This document shows positions 33,432-46,100 of a DNA stretch of 64,000 bases, in pieces. The notes under the pieces are model-generated. The model made no database searches and had not been told where the DNA came from. It saw only the letters and a program-made list of their open reading frames with translations. Source of the DNA: Terana coerulea. Its lineage: Eukaryota; Basidiomycota; Agaricomycetes; Polyporales; Phanerochaetaceae. The stretch spans positions 1 to 64,000 of the forward strand of contig JAKOGH010000635.1 in NCBI GenBank assembly GCA_024811115.1, written 5' to 3'. Within the stretch, counting starts at the first letter, position 1. Each line of letters opens with the position of its first letter. A program made the position numbers and the translations under genes.

Positions 33432-36400
33432 CCCGGCGATAGAAGGTAGTGAAGTCGGGTGCGTGTGAGGGTATCGTGGTCGTCGTCGCTGTCGTGCAGC
33501 GCTGCCCACAGCTCTACGCCTCGTGGGGATGGCTTACGTAAGCCATTCACAGTTAGAAATCTGCGAACAGTCTCATCGGGCGACCGTCATGTTCAACTTG
33601 ATCTCTGCACGAATTTCACTGCTCGCAGCAGGTGCGAGGTGTCGCTGCACTGTGTCTCCACATGATATGTGCCCAGGAGAGATCGCCTGAAACTACCGAC
33701 TTGCAGCACTTCTCGAGCTCCGACTCAAGCGTTGGTTTGAATTGTGAGGTACGCCCTTGTTTTCGCATGACCTGTGACAGGAGCTGAAACGCAGCTCGCC
33801 CCTATGTCTAGCATGAGAACTTTGCGATTGCACTATGCATATATGGCTCATACTTTGAGGGAGCCTTCAGGGTCTGTTCTGCGTGACAGGCTGAGGGCGC
33901 CTTCCCGGGGTTCCAGGCTCAGCCTGTTATGCAGACGAGCCCAACGTCCCGAAATGAATGCACCCTGAGCACTCTCTGAGGCCTGAGGCTCAGCTTCCAG
34001 CATTCGATGCTTCGCACATGCGCCCGACATTAGTGGTCTGTCCCCTTGAACTCTGCTGTACGACGCCGGCCTGACCTGCAGCGGTGGTGTCTAGACCGTC
34101 CGCCATGCTGACAGCGGCGCTGTTTCATGGCCATTGTCGCCATTTGGACGGGACCATCTGCTCTGTTGTTGAACGCCTGTTGTCACTTGGCACGGTGCGG
34201 CCCCCAGGTCAACTCTACGAAATTCAAAATCGCAGCCTGGGTCGGTTCGATGATATCTCGGACGCCACACCTGTGCCCTCTGCGTGCGTTCGCATCCATG
34301 CTGTCGCGGTTCTCCCCGCTGCTGCCCAGCCCGACTTGGCTGCACCAGTCGCGCTGGGCACGCGCACGCCCTGTGAGTTTTCCTGTCCCAGTCTGGTCGC
34401 GAACATGGCTTTTCTCATCCAGGCAACCGCACTCCCACAGTCCGCTGCGCAGCGACGGCAGCTGACGCCCCGAATGCGGCCATACCCTAGGTTATCCCCT
34501 GCGGCGCACGCCGTCATTCCGGGCGATCTGCGTCGGCGTGCTTTGCCACGGCCTATGCCCCTTCGGGAAGCAACAGGCCTTAATCCTGACCCGGCACCGC
34601 TTCGACTGCCCCCGTTCTGGCAGAGATCCCCCGCGGCGCACGTTCTCCCGCACGCACCCTTGCCCGTGCTGCTGCCGTTTCTGGGCAGGTGTGGCTGATC
34701 CTCGCTCAGGCCTCAGGACCGGCCGGGCTTCTCGTGCAGCGGCCTGCAGCGCAGCCCTTGGATCAACTCGCCGGGCTCCTGATCAGCACACGAGAGCCGC
34801 GTCTTACCCCGCATGCCGCCCCTCGTGTATCCGATCTCTCACTCGCAAACCGAGCAGCCGGACACTGCTGCTAGATTGCTCAGAAGCCCGGATGCCTTCT
34901 GCCTTCGTGCATCGCGTTCGAAGAGCGGGCCCTGCACGCTCTGCCTGTACTCGTCCGGCCAGGATTATTGTTCTTATCGATAAGCGACGGCGGGCTCCGT
35001 GCTGTGTCGCAGCGAGATTTAGGTAGGCACGATATTGCGCATCAACGCCACGATTACCTGACCGCCGGACCTGCAGTGCAGTGCAGCACCCCGCTCAGGG
35101 CCAGGGCGCACGTCGCGCCTGGACACGCCAAAAATGCGAGCATCGCGAGAGCCGCAGGGGCCGGGTATGCTGGATGGCCATGGCTACAAGTATTGCCCAG
35201 GAGCCAGCCGTCGGCGCGTAAGACGAACGTATCCCGATCCAGCGCCCGCTGCCTCTGTCAAGACTTCGTACGCAACGCTCAACCTGCGTCACGCTGTGTG
35301 ACGCGCCCCGGCACGGACGACCCGCACGTCTGCTCCCGCCGCTCCCTGTGGGAGGCTCGGCGGCGCCGAGAAGCACCCTGGCAGCGGCTTCTCGGAGGAT
35401 ATGGCAGTATTGCGCGCGGCGTCGACGCGTGCGCGCAGGCCCCGCACGCCCGGATACTAATGGCCCTGCGCGAACGCCCGAAGGCGCACGCGGGAACCTC
35501 GAACAAATGCCGGACGGGCCCTTCTCTGAGCTTGGCGTCGCGGCGGCAGTTGGCTGAACGTGCTGGCCGGCGCCGCCGCCGCCGTGATCACGACGGGCCC
35601 GCACGCTGATGTCTTATGATCAGCCGCGGTCGTTGCCGGAAGCGGCAGCGCGATTCTCCACGCTCGACGGACGCAGAGGGTGCGTGCGCCAGGTTCGGTG
35701 CGTTTCACAGGCAGCGGATCGCTGACGCCACGCAGATGCGGCCGCATCATTAACAGCACGGTACCGCGATCCGACACAGCTCTTGATATTAATTAACATT
35801 GATTTTGCACAGTGGCTGGCAATGCCGCAGCGTCGATGTCCAAGGTGCGTTCTCACTGAGCTCATGTGAGCCGACACAACTGTAATATGCATCACTCACA
35901 TAGGGTTAAAAGATGGTCATGCACATGCTTTGCTCATTACACGCTAGGCTACCTCATACGATGAGTCAAACCTTGAGCCTCATCCTGATTGTCACTGGGG
36001 GCCTTCGTTCTTTGGATAGTGCGGTCGCCGGCTACTGAAGCTATCCGGTAACCCATCGTCTTTGCAGGGTCGCGAACGGGCTCAGAAGGTGACGACGGAT
36101 CACAGAACGGCCGAGGGTAGTTCTTGAGATGTAATGTGTAGTAGCTAGTATGCTCCACCTGTTGTTTTTTCGGAGTATCTCACCGTCACGGTGGCTGCAG
36201 TGTGAAATCTGCAACGCACTGTCACCCTTTCGATACGTTGTCCTCGAGATCACGAGAAGCACCGACGAGCCGTCTGATCCTTGTCGCGGCACCCAAACAC
36301 GCTTCTTCCCTCCGCTCGGACTGTAGAGCTGTGACGCATGATATAGCGTGTTGCTTGATATAGCGTGCTGCTGAAGTAGTGTGGGAATCGTGTCCGCCCG

Positions 36401-37770
36401 TCGTGGGCTCGTTGTGGAGATGGCAAGGCTACTGGCGACACAGCACACGGGCCATCTTCGAGACTTTACCAACAGCCCGGGACGATGCACACGAGACGGG
36501 TACGAGACTCTGGGCACAGCGTAACCACGGCACTCCTGAGCTGCTTCGTTGGCGATAAATGTGTCTTGGATCCTTGTGGGCTTGGACGTGAACGGGCAGA
36601 GGATCGCGGTGCGGCCAGGTGCACGCAGCGCGTCGTCCGTGATCGTTCACACGGGCCCACCTGCCGCGAAGATTTCGGTTGTGCAGCGAAGGCGCGAGGC
36701 AGGACGCACGCCGCGTCCGTCGTCGGGTGCGTCGTACGGCGCACGCGCAATAATAACCCTCGCCCCGCGCACGTTCCCATGCACGCATTCCGGTGGGATT
36801 TTCGCCAGGTGCAGCGCGCCCTAGAAGCCCGACGGTGAGTCTAAGCCAGCGGCCGCACAGGGTGACGTATGTAGCGCGAAGCGAAGTCAGAGCAACGGTG
36901 ACATCTGAATCTTCGCTGCCCGCAGGCGTGGGTCGGCGGCGGCGGCGGGGGCCTGCACAGGGTGGAGCGTAGTGAGATGCACGCCGCATAGGCTCTCGGA
37001 GCTCAGAGCGAGCGAGCGGGCGAGGGGCTGCTTACCGTCATCAGCCATCAGGACGGGACCCACGGTCGGCACGCAGGTCGACGGGCACCACTAGTCTGCG
37101 TGCATACGATCGTAATAGAGCGGCCTCTGTGCAGGCAGGGCTGACAGAACACGCCAGCACGGCCGTCGGGGGCGCCACTAGCTAGAAAACGTCGGAATCG
37201 GCTGCCAAGGATCAGCCACAGCCCTGCAATGCGGCCAGACGGGTGTCTGACAGGCCCGTGCAATTGTCAATATGCTTGGGCACGAAGACGACACAGAGAC
37301 GCACCGCGGGCCAAGTAATTATTGCTCTCGCAAGCAGGGCCCCCAGGGATCGTCGGTCCCTTCCTCTTCCAGCGCGACGGCCTTGTGGCGCGATTGCGTT
37401 CCGATGCCTGACGCAGGCCGCCTCGCGCCCGCTCGCCCCTCCAGCGTGCACCACCATGGCGCCGTCCGCCGCCGTATGTCGCGTTTTGTTTACGTGGCTC
37501 TCGCAGGCGGTGGGCGGCGCGGGTGGGAGCGCAGATCAAGGAGCGTCGCCGCAGATCAGAAACCACGCCCGCTCGCCGGCGCCTGTTCGCCCGTCATGTC
37601 GCTTTAACCAGGACTGTCACCTCCAGGAGAGACCATTAATGCCTGCCACGGCGCTGTGATTTGCTCTACGACGCCCCCGCCACCCCACCCACGCTCGCTC
37701 ACTCTATCCTACGTATCCACGGTATTTCGCACCGGCCGGCGCGCAGCCCACACTCGTTCAGCAACCCGTC
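33432..37770. other. 4.3-kb gene-poor stretch
   Basis: GC-rich DNA with overlapping open frames on both strands (for example 34084-34698 plus, 36429-36989 minus). None has a recognisable domain. A weak hairpin near 33889-33930 (ACAGGCTGAG/CTCAGCCTGT) is the only local structure I noted. The left end should hold the MKT1 promoter and the right end that of the short MKSCLK gene. Confidence 0.35.
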
Positions 37771-38135
37771 ATGATGTCGATGAAGAGCTGCCTGAAGTGC
37801 AGCCCCGGCGCCGCGCCGCACACGCCCGACGCGACGCCGCCCGAGTCGCCGAGCGAGCAGGGGCGCGCGTGCGGGGGTCCGGCGGGCAGCGTCCGGCGGC
37901 GCAAGTCGGTGACGTTCTGCGAGGCGGGGGCGGAGGAGGTGTTCTACGTGGACGACTGGGACCGGTCGCCGGCGGCGGTCACCGAGCGGCTCACCTACCA
38001 GTGCGTGCTTTGTTTTTATGTCGAGCCTGCGTGGTGTGTTCATTGTTGATGTTGTGTGGGTGCAGAGACGTGTATGAGCTGAAGGAGCTGCGCATCGCGC
38101 TGCCGCGGATACAGCTCACGAAGCGGAATTCATGA
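37771..38135 (+). CDS. short MKSCLK-module protein
   Basis: ATG codons at 37771, 37774 and 37780; the last gives MKSCLKCSPGAAPH, matching the long paralogue at 12714. The core RRRKSVTFCEAGAEEVFYVD and DWDRSPAAVTERLTYQ is followed by an intron (38001-38065; GTGCGT...TGCAG, splitting the Gln codon) and DVYELKELRIALPRIQLTKR before TGA at 38133-38135. The complete protein is about 95 residues. KSVTF fits the R/K-x-V-x-F docking motif for protein phosphatase 1 and is the most conserved part of both copies, along with the acidic DDWDR-(S/T)-P block. There is no signal peptide or TM segment. The frame is intact. Function is unknown; a PP1-regulatory role is a hypothesis from the motif alone. Confidence 0.75.
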
Positions 38136-38509
38136 CGACGCCCGCGCCCGCGCGCCCACGAGACGGGCCTCACGGCCTTAGGATCACAGACGGCCCCTCA
38201 CTGCACTCGCATCACGCATCACGCATACCGGACTTTGCTCACTCGGACGGACAGCTTCAACTTTGGACTATGAAAAGCGGACATTCCCACGGACCATTGT
38301 CTTTTTTCTCTCTTTGCTTTCGCGCTTTTTTTGCCGGGTGCGCGCCGCGGCTCCACCTCGCGCACACTCGTTTGCTCGCATCCATCATCCGTACTCGTAC
38401 ATAATGACACCTCGCCCTGTAGATCTAATTCCTCACGCACACCCCCACGCACCAGGCCTGCCCTGCCGTATTTCCGTACGTACACACTTGCACAGCAGCC
38501 CTGCGTTAA
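38136..38509. other. 3' flank of short MKSCLK gene
   Basis: Pyrimidine-rich tract around 38300-38340. No gene recognised. Confidence 0.35.
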
Positions 38510-40540
38510 CTTGCTGTAAACGGCCTCGTGGAATCCAAGGTGCAAAAATCGAACTTCAAACAGCTGCTGCCCAGGAGCGTGGATCCGACTTCAAAATTTT
38601 CGCGTCCTGCGTCCGTACCTCCGTACCCCTGAGAACGCGCACGGCAACTCATGGGCTCCAAGGCAGCACCCCGCGCAGGGTCGCGTCGCTGGTGCGGCGG
38701 GGCCCTGTCCACAGCACGCGCACCTGCGGCAAGCCCGTCCGGTGATTCATGCGTCGCAAGTGCGGCGCGCGGCAGCGACGATGCCTTGATCGCCGCGTCG
38801 GACCCCACCGCGAGAATGCGCGTCCCAGCGGGGCGCAAACGGCGGCGGGGGCTCTCACGAGGGTCTCACGGAGGCGCCCTCTATATCCGTCCACAAGAAC
38901 GTCGCTGGGAGGTGCGGCGCGAGGGCGCGCAGGCGCAGGATGGAGGATCCGGATCGACGTGTTGATTTTGACGACGCATCGCCCGCGCTGCGTTCGCTAA
39001 TGCTCCCTAGTCGGTCGAGTTGCTGAATGGTGCGATGCGACGCCCATACGTGTGCGACGGCCGTCGCGACGGGCTTCATTCCGGTGAGAACGGTGCACGG
39101 AATGGGACTTGAGGAGGGGTCACAGCGATCGTGACGAGAGTCGACAGAAATAGGCCGTGCAGCGCGCATTGTCTGAGAGCCCTCGAACGCAGGCCTCATC
39201 CTCGTCCGAGACAGACCTCCTGCGAATGCGAAAGAATGGATGGCTCCAACTCGAAGACACCCTGAAATATCTGCCCACGCTATGTTAGGGTTCGTGGGAA
39301 AATTGGAGCAACATAGCCACTTCACTCAACAAAGGCGTCCTGGGCAACTGGATGCGCGGAACGAGGCCTCTGCGTCCGAGAACAAGCCCCAGAGGAAGAA
39401 CCGCGCCAGGCCACACAATCGGCTGCGGCACCACGAACGCAGACGACCCTGGCAGCGTCCTCGAGAAGCCTCTGCACGTCGGACCGCAGCCATGAGAAGG
39501 CACAAAGGCTTGCAGGTTCCCACCCGCGACGACGCAGAGAAGAGAATTATCCGCAAAGCCGGCGGTTGGCGGTGTGAACGGCTGAGAAGCTGCGGGCCTC
39601 CCTCCTGCGCGCAGACAAGGCCGTCGTCGTGCAGACACCAGCGGCGATTGCGGCGCAGCCAGCCTGGGACAATCGCACGTCCGAACGAGAGCCACGCCCA
39701 AGGGGTATCGCATGTGGCGTTGTTCAACAGGGCTTGGCGACCCGCGCAAGCTCCCAGAAACCGCCAGGGGCGCGCCATGCCTCGCAGAACAGAATCTTGT
39801 CGTCGAGCTTTCCTCCTCCGCTATGGGTCGGCGCTGAACGTCGTGCGCCGGGCTGCCTGGGACGCAGTGAGAAAAACGTCGAAAATACACTGCTGCCCCG
39901 GGCCACCCATTTAGCGCGCGCGGGGATGTGCACGGACGTCACGGACGACATGTCTCACCGTCATGTCAGCCCATGTCTCGTCTGCTGCAGCATCCTGCTG
40001 CATACGCAGAACGCGCCGTCGTGGGGCAGTCTGAGGCTGCGGGCATCCCGACCTCTCTCGGCGCCGCTGGCGGCTCGCCTGAGACTGTCGCACGCCAGTG
40101 AGAACGGCAGCCCCCATTCTCACTAAACCCGTCGCTCGTCAGTGCGCCAACAAGGGATCAGACATCGCTGGAGCGCACCGTTCGCTCTAGAATGCAGAGT
40201 ACATGTCCAGTGCGAACATTTCTCTTCGTTCCCTTGCAGATTTGGTTTTAGGCGGTGCGGTGGCGTGTAAACGGTGTTGCCAAGGTCTTACCATATCCTT
40301 GGCAGTGGGTTACCAGTGGGTAAATTCTCTGGGTGCGTCCCAGTGATGGATGAAATAGCAGAGATATATCAGATGGAGGTTGAGGGCCTGTGGTGACTTG
40401 GGCAGCGTGAGCCGCGCGCCATGTCCCGGTGTTCCCAGTGCGTGGAAGCCGTCGGACAAACGCCCCCACCATCCGAACAAGTGAACAATTTGAGACCGAA
40501 AAGTGATGGATCGAGCCCTTCAGGTAGGACTGGAGTGTCA
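38510..40540 (-). pseudogene. unknown multi-exon gene, right copy, decayed
   Basis: Reverse-orientation counterpart of 21772-23974. Shared blocks read on the minus strand include VRRLPRTGNTGTWRAAH, a conserved donor GGTAAGACCTTGGCA near 40290, TCTCACTG(C/T)GTCCCAGG near 39860, CPRLAAPQSPLVS, CVVAGGNLQAFV, SVDSRHDRCDP, GSISERSAGDASSKSTRRSG, RALAPHLPATFLWTDIEG and ILAVGSDAAIKA. The blocks lie in different frames with stops between them, so as written it cannot encode one protein. Homology fades near 38510 at the 3' end and near 40540 at the 5' end. Compared with the left copy it lacks a ~10-residue insertion before the TDIEG block. The family is not recognised. Confidence 0.6.
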
Positions 40541-42462
40541 CAATGCCTTGCTAAGTGGGAGTAAGCTAAGTCTGTATATACGCTTGGCGGGTGAAGCAGG
40601 AACAGACGCACCCACGCTTTCCGACAACCACCTCCGGATACACAGTGACTGCCGGGCTCGAGTAGCCTCTTGCGAGAGCTGGACGCACCCAGCACCAAAC
40701 CGCTACCCCAGACCGCATAAACGCGGGGTCGCGCCGCGGCGCCGACATCGAATTTGAAGAAACGGGTCTCGCGTGAGTCGGAGCAAAAGACTGTAGGAGG
40801 GCGAAAGGGGATACTCCGCGACATCCGCGAGATACCCGCGCTCTTCCGTGCGCACGGACGAGGCCTGTATGATTTGTGTGTCGGACGTCGGGATGTGTAC
40901 ATGGTTGAATGTGCATCCGGCCGGCCTATCGACAGTTATCGACGTGGGCGGGCGATCAGGAATAAGATAAGAAGTTTAGTTATCAAAGAATTACCGCATG
41001 CGGCGGGACGCTGGCGCGCCGACGCCACAAAGCCGCCGCGCACGATCGACACCGGCCTGCGTCGCGCAGCGCGACCGCGGCGTTGGCGCCACTTTGCACA
41101 TGCATGCCAAAGCGCATTCACGTTCTCGATTTCGTAATGAGATATATTCGATCCCCGCAGCGCTTGCTACATACAAAACCGTGCTAATGAAGGAGAGAGA
41201 TTGGTCAGCATGCAATAAGGAGAGACATGCGGCGGGCGATGCGCACCTAAGGTACAACTACAGCCAGGGAAAGGAACGAGCAGCCAAGGAAAGCGGTGAG
41301 GCCTGAGGCCTAGCCTGCACGAGACCGGAGGGTGGCAGGTAGCACGTCTTTCAAGCATTTTTGGCACTCCGAAAATTCACAGCGTCGGGCGTGGGTGCGT
41401 ACCATCGGTGGGTGATATGTCCGTGTACACAGGCCCGCCAGGCTCTGGCAGTGGTAAGTGGGAGTCAGGGCTGGGTGTGGCGGACGGATCACGTCGCGGG
41501 GGTGTTGGCTCGAGTTATACCACCTGGGCGGACGGTTCACAGGACAGGTACTGTGCGACGCGGGAGTCGTACGTGGACAACGAAAGGACAAGGGATTCCG
41601 AGGCGATCATGCCGCCACACCGAACACGATTCCCTCGCGATCCCGCTCGTGGTGGTCATGTTCCCGCCCACTATAGCGCTTTTAGGTCTGTGCCGTCCCA
41701 TGCGCACGGAAGCTGCTGATCCCGTGCATGCAACACTTGACTGCATTTGAGTCCCCGCCGTGGCACAGGTACTGGCTACTGACCTCGCACATGTAAGCCC
41801 AGCAGCGAAGAGGATCACGGTGTGCGTACTTGCTGGTTCAGGATGCGGGCCAGCATGCCTTCACACCAGGGGTACCCATCGCTCGGATCGACAGCGCGAG
41901 AAATGTGGCTGGGACGGACGGGACGCGAGCCTTGTTCTCTGACTCGAAGCGGACTGCGGCGAGGAGGGGTGAGAGCACGTAAAGGCGGTGGCGGCGCACA
42001 GACTATATGCGGCAGCCTGGCGCATACAGGCTGTGTGCGTGGCAGGCAGCCCGAGGGAGAGGGTATATGTCCTTGGGGACGGCGGGAGGCGGCGGTGGGA
42101 ATGCGCGAGTCGCCAGGCAACGAGGCGGGTGAGAGGCCGTCGCGTCATCTCGTCGTAAGCATGGGCATCTCGCTGCGACGACTGGGATGCATGTTGGTGC
42201 GAGAAGGATCAGAGGGAGGCGAGGCGAAGGAGGAGGGCTGAGGAGGACGAGGGAGCGAGGGCGACATCCGGGGAATCAGGAAGAGGAAGATGGACGTGAC
42301 ACAGATGAGGGTGTGACAGGGTACCCTGGTGGGAGGACTGGGCAGTTGGGAGGATTGCACACCCGCGGAATCTCCGATGTTCGTCGCGCGCTTCCCTCGC
42401 CGCATCGGGCTCCGATCGAGATCCCATCCGCCGCTTCTCCCTCTCCCTCCCACCACCGCCCA
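40541..42462. other. gene-poor stretch
   Basis: No supported gene. Contains GTGAGGCCTGAGGCCTAG at about 41299, a short repeat of the kind also seen near 33978 and 46205. The right end is the promoter region of C2HC copy B. Confidence 0.35.
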
Positions 42463-42475
42463 CCGAATAAATATG
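42463..42475 (+). promoter_or_regulatory. TATA-like element of C2HC copy B
   Basis: CGAATAAATATGC, about 56-68 bases upstream of the ATG at 42531. Comparable in position to the TTTAAATA element of copy A. Confidence 0.5.
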
Positions 42476-42530
42476 CAAGCCCTCCGCGCAGACCGTCCCC
42501 ACACACCTCCCCGCACTCGAGCACTCAGCC

Positions 42531-43174
42531 ATGGCCGCCCTCTGCGCCCCCGCCGCCTTCGCGCGCTCCGCCTACCCATACACCACCATTACCATCCCAC
42601 CTTACGCTGACGAGCCCACCAAGGCCGTCGCCGGCGGCCCCGTCTACTACCGCCAGCACGAAGTCATCCAGCTCGCCGAGGTGTCGCTGCCCCCGACGCA
42701 GACACACCCGTCCACCGTCACCGCGAGCTCCGTGCCGTCCTCGTCCGCGTACACCGACAGCGACGCCTCCTCCGAGAGCGCCTCGGAGGACTCGGACGCC
42801 GAGTCCTACTGCTCGTCGGACGACGGCGACCAGCCGCAGGCGTGCTACGACGACACGTACAGCACGCGGCTCTCCCGCGTCCTCGCCTGGCGCGAACGTG
42901 CCAGTGCCAACGGACCGTCTGCAGACAAACGTACGTGCTCATCTCCGTCGGCTCCGCGTGGGACTGCGCTCACGCCCATCTGTTCTTAGCAGTGGGGCCC
43001 GCGTCACCCCAGATGTCCCGTCCCCAGAAACAGCCCGTCAAGTCCCACCGCAGCCTGAGCTTCCACTCGTGTTCGTCCTGCGACGGCGACTTCCCGACGC
43101 TCCAAAGCCTAAGAGAGCACTCGCGCGCGAGCGAGGCGTGCAGCGCCGCGGTCCAATACGAACTCGAAGCATAG
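42531..43174 (+). CDS. small C2HC-finger protein, copy B
   Basis: Intact two-exon gene. Exon 1 (42531-42930): MAALCAPAAFARSAYPYTTI, then AGGPVYYRQHEVIQLAEVSL, then a Ser/Asp/Glu-rich segment (SDASSESASEDSDAESYCSS) and LSRVLAWRERASANGP. Intron 42931-42989 (GTACGT...CTTAG). Exon 2 (42990-43174): a short basic linker (SRPQKQPVKSHRSLSFH) and the finger CSSCDGDF ... LREHSRASEACSAAVQ with C-x2-C-x12-H-x6-C spacing, ending ELEA. About 195 residues. Paralogue of 29265-29907 in inverted orientation. The single atypical finger could bind zinc; DNA binding is not implied. No family name is known to me. Confidence 0.78.
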
Positions 43175-46100
43175 CATCGTCGTTGACGACTCGACCCGAC
43201 CCCTGTTCTCCATGGAGAACACTGTCTACGCATCGGCTACTCGCGACCCCCATCCATACCCACAACGATACCCTCATCCACATCCACATCGCCTCTTCAT
43301 CACGCCGTCATGAAAAGCACACCGCATTGTATCTTTATTACACGCACCCGCTCCTCGCTTTCGCACTGCACTCTGTACACTGCACCGCGCACACTCGTCT
43401 TCGCATCATGCACATCCCTTACATTATAGCCGTCGTTACATTATTGTAGTCATTACGCTATCGTCGTCAATTATTCCTTGCACGCCCCCTTTGCCCGTGT
43501 GCTGTTCGCTTCAATCCGCTTCGAAAGATAACCTTATCGTATGAATATATAATTATATGTCGTGTAATCACCCACTGCACTCATCCGTACTGCAATACAA
43601 TGACCGTATTCCTCGCTTCATGCCCTATGCCAGAGAACTTCTTACATTTGAGTTACATCTCTCTGCCTTTCTGCGCTTCGATCCCTGCTGTATTCCCAGG
43701 CAGTCCGCGCGTGGCGCAGGACGGACATGCAGCGCTGAGAAAAATACGCGTGCGCTACACCTAAGCGAGGAAGAGAAGGCGGAGAGGTGCTGGCCTTGTA
43801 CGGAGCATGCGCGCACGCCTGATAGAACGCACCCAGCGGGACGTGCTGTGCTGGGGCACGCGCGCGCGAGGGAAAAGGCATGAGAGTCCGAGAGCGATGG
43901 ATAGACGAAAAAGGGTCTTGAGGGGCGTACAACCGCTGTAGCAGCAAAACGTGGTGAAGAAGAAGGGAAATTTTATGCGTTGCATCGCCGGCCGGTTGAC
44001 GTCCTCGTACTGTACTTGGGCACCGTTTGTAGGTAGTTCGCTTCATGGCGCAACCGACAAGCGTGGAACAGACTGGGAGGCGGGCCCCTAGCGCAACGAC
44101 ACGCTCTACTTGCATCCCAGCAAGCGGTATTACATGGCTGCGAGCGGGAGTGTAGACGTGGGCGCTTGCACTGTCTGTCTGAGTCGCCATTGCGTCGCCC
44201 CAACACACCAACACCACCTTCCCAGCAACGCCGCATCTCCTCTAGCAGCCACCCAACCCAGCCCAGCCAACAGAACGGACTTCGCGGGTGGGTTCGCAAC
44301 TGATCGTGATAGATGGCCTCTGTGCGAGCATCGTCCACGCCCACGCCCACTCAATACATTTCCCTTTTGTATTGACCTGCGTTAGCAGAGAGAACCTGTG
44401 AGAATGCATGAAGCCAAGTAGAGGTGCGCACCGCCACACAGGCGCGAGTTTCCTGCGAGGTATGGCCGCGCGACGCGACGCAGATCGGATGATGTGGGGA
44501 GAGAGACGGCGGGAGGGGAGAAGGGAGGGCTTAAGGATGCGCGGGCCTGTATTCCGAGCTGGGCGCGTTTGGCTCTCGTAGCGCACGCGAAATTACGGCT
44601 GTGTTTGGGTTGCGGTGAAAACGCGAAAACACTCGCAGAACTTGGAGGACTGCACGACCGACGTGATAAACACTGTGAGGGATTGGAAACGTTTATTAGC
44701 CCAGTTTATTCCACACAATGTACGCATCATGACGCGCACCTACTACTACTTCTGCCCTCTCTCAGTAGGTGCCTTGCAAATACGCATCAAATTACACGGC
44801 GTGAGCAACGCCTGAAGGCAAGTCTCCGTCATGCATTCATGCCGCGTCCGACCGCCCGGCAGCCCAGTAAAGCCAAGGACGGGTGCGCCCATCCGTGTAT
44901 TGCAACAGTGAGAACATCTGCGGCACACTGCAGCGACGCACCGCCCCCAGCTGCAGCGTTCCTGCGAGGTAAGCCCGCACGCCAGCCCCGATGCGAGATG
45001 CTGCGAGACGCAGAAGCCGCGAAGGGCAAGCGACGCGGGCCTGTCTTCCGGGAGCTGGGAGCGTCAGCTCCCCAGGTTCACTAGGCAATGCTCATGTCTT
45101 GATCTTCTCGGCGAAGCAGAGAACACCAGCGAGAAGAACACATCGGGTGTTGTACGCACTGCGCCGACATGTCCGAGCCGCCTGCCTGTTCGTCCGACAC
45201 GCTCAGGCCTGTGCTGATACCCTTCCAGGTTCCAGCTATGCACGAAAACATATCAGCCAGGCACGGGAAAATAAATTCAGGAAAAACACACACATGTGCC
45301 CGCACCCGCGGAGAGCCTCCTCAGCCTCCCTTAAATATACAAATGCACAGTGCCCAAGGGCAGACGAGTTGCCTGCCAAGGCCTCCACCAATTACGCGCA
45401 TACCATGGTACCGGCGCCCTGTGAGAACCGTTACCTCCGCGCGCCCGAGATCGGACAGTGAGCCTACTCACGCATTCGTGCAAGCCCCGCTTTCCCGTGC
45501 GTCGGAGCCGCGGTGCGCGCTCGCGAGGCCGCTCCTGGGCCATTTATCCGGTGCATTCGCGAGGTAACCACGTCGCGGCGACGGCGCGACGAGAGCAGGC
45601 CGTAGCTGCCCACCGGGCGCCGGCGACTGCAGCTGCCAGCGCGCTGGGTCACCAGCAAATTTTCAGCGACCTGAGAACAACCTGAGAAGAGCGTTTATGT
45701 GAGTGCCGTGCACTTCGGGACGGGGGCTTGGCTGGGGCAGGAGCGACGGGTGTCACGGTCACGCCTGCCTGTCTTGTGCGAGCGCAGTGCCACTGTGCGA
45801 GGGACGCGGCGAAGGCGAGTGCCCCAGGGGAACACCAAGGCGAGGAGCACGCCATCAGCCCAGCGTGCAACGCCCAGCCAGTACGACGGCCCCTGCGAGA
45901 CAGCGCGAGACAGGCTCCAGACCGACACCCGTGGGACCGCGTCGCTGATCTGGCGTGTCGGGCACGTCAAATCTGGGGACTTCGTCCCTAGCCGCCACTG
46001 CTCGCGTTCGCAGCGCGCCTGCTGCTCGTCCACACCAACATGTAAAAGGACCCCCGACAAGAGGGAGACGCCTGGGCCAAATCCGTATCATTTTGACGAC

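Noticed and set aside
34084..34698. 204-codon plus-strand frame, considered as a retroelement fragment
   Set aside because: No protease, RT or integrase motif was visible and neighbouring frames are equally open.
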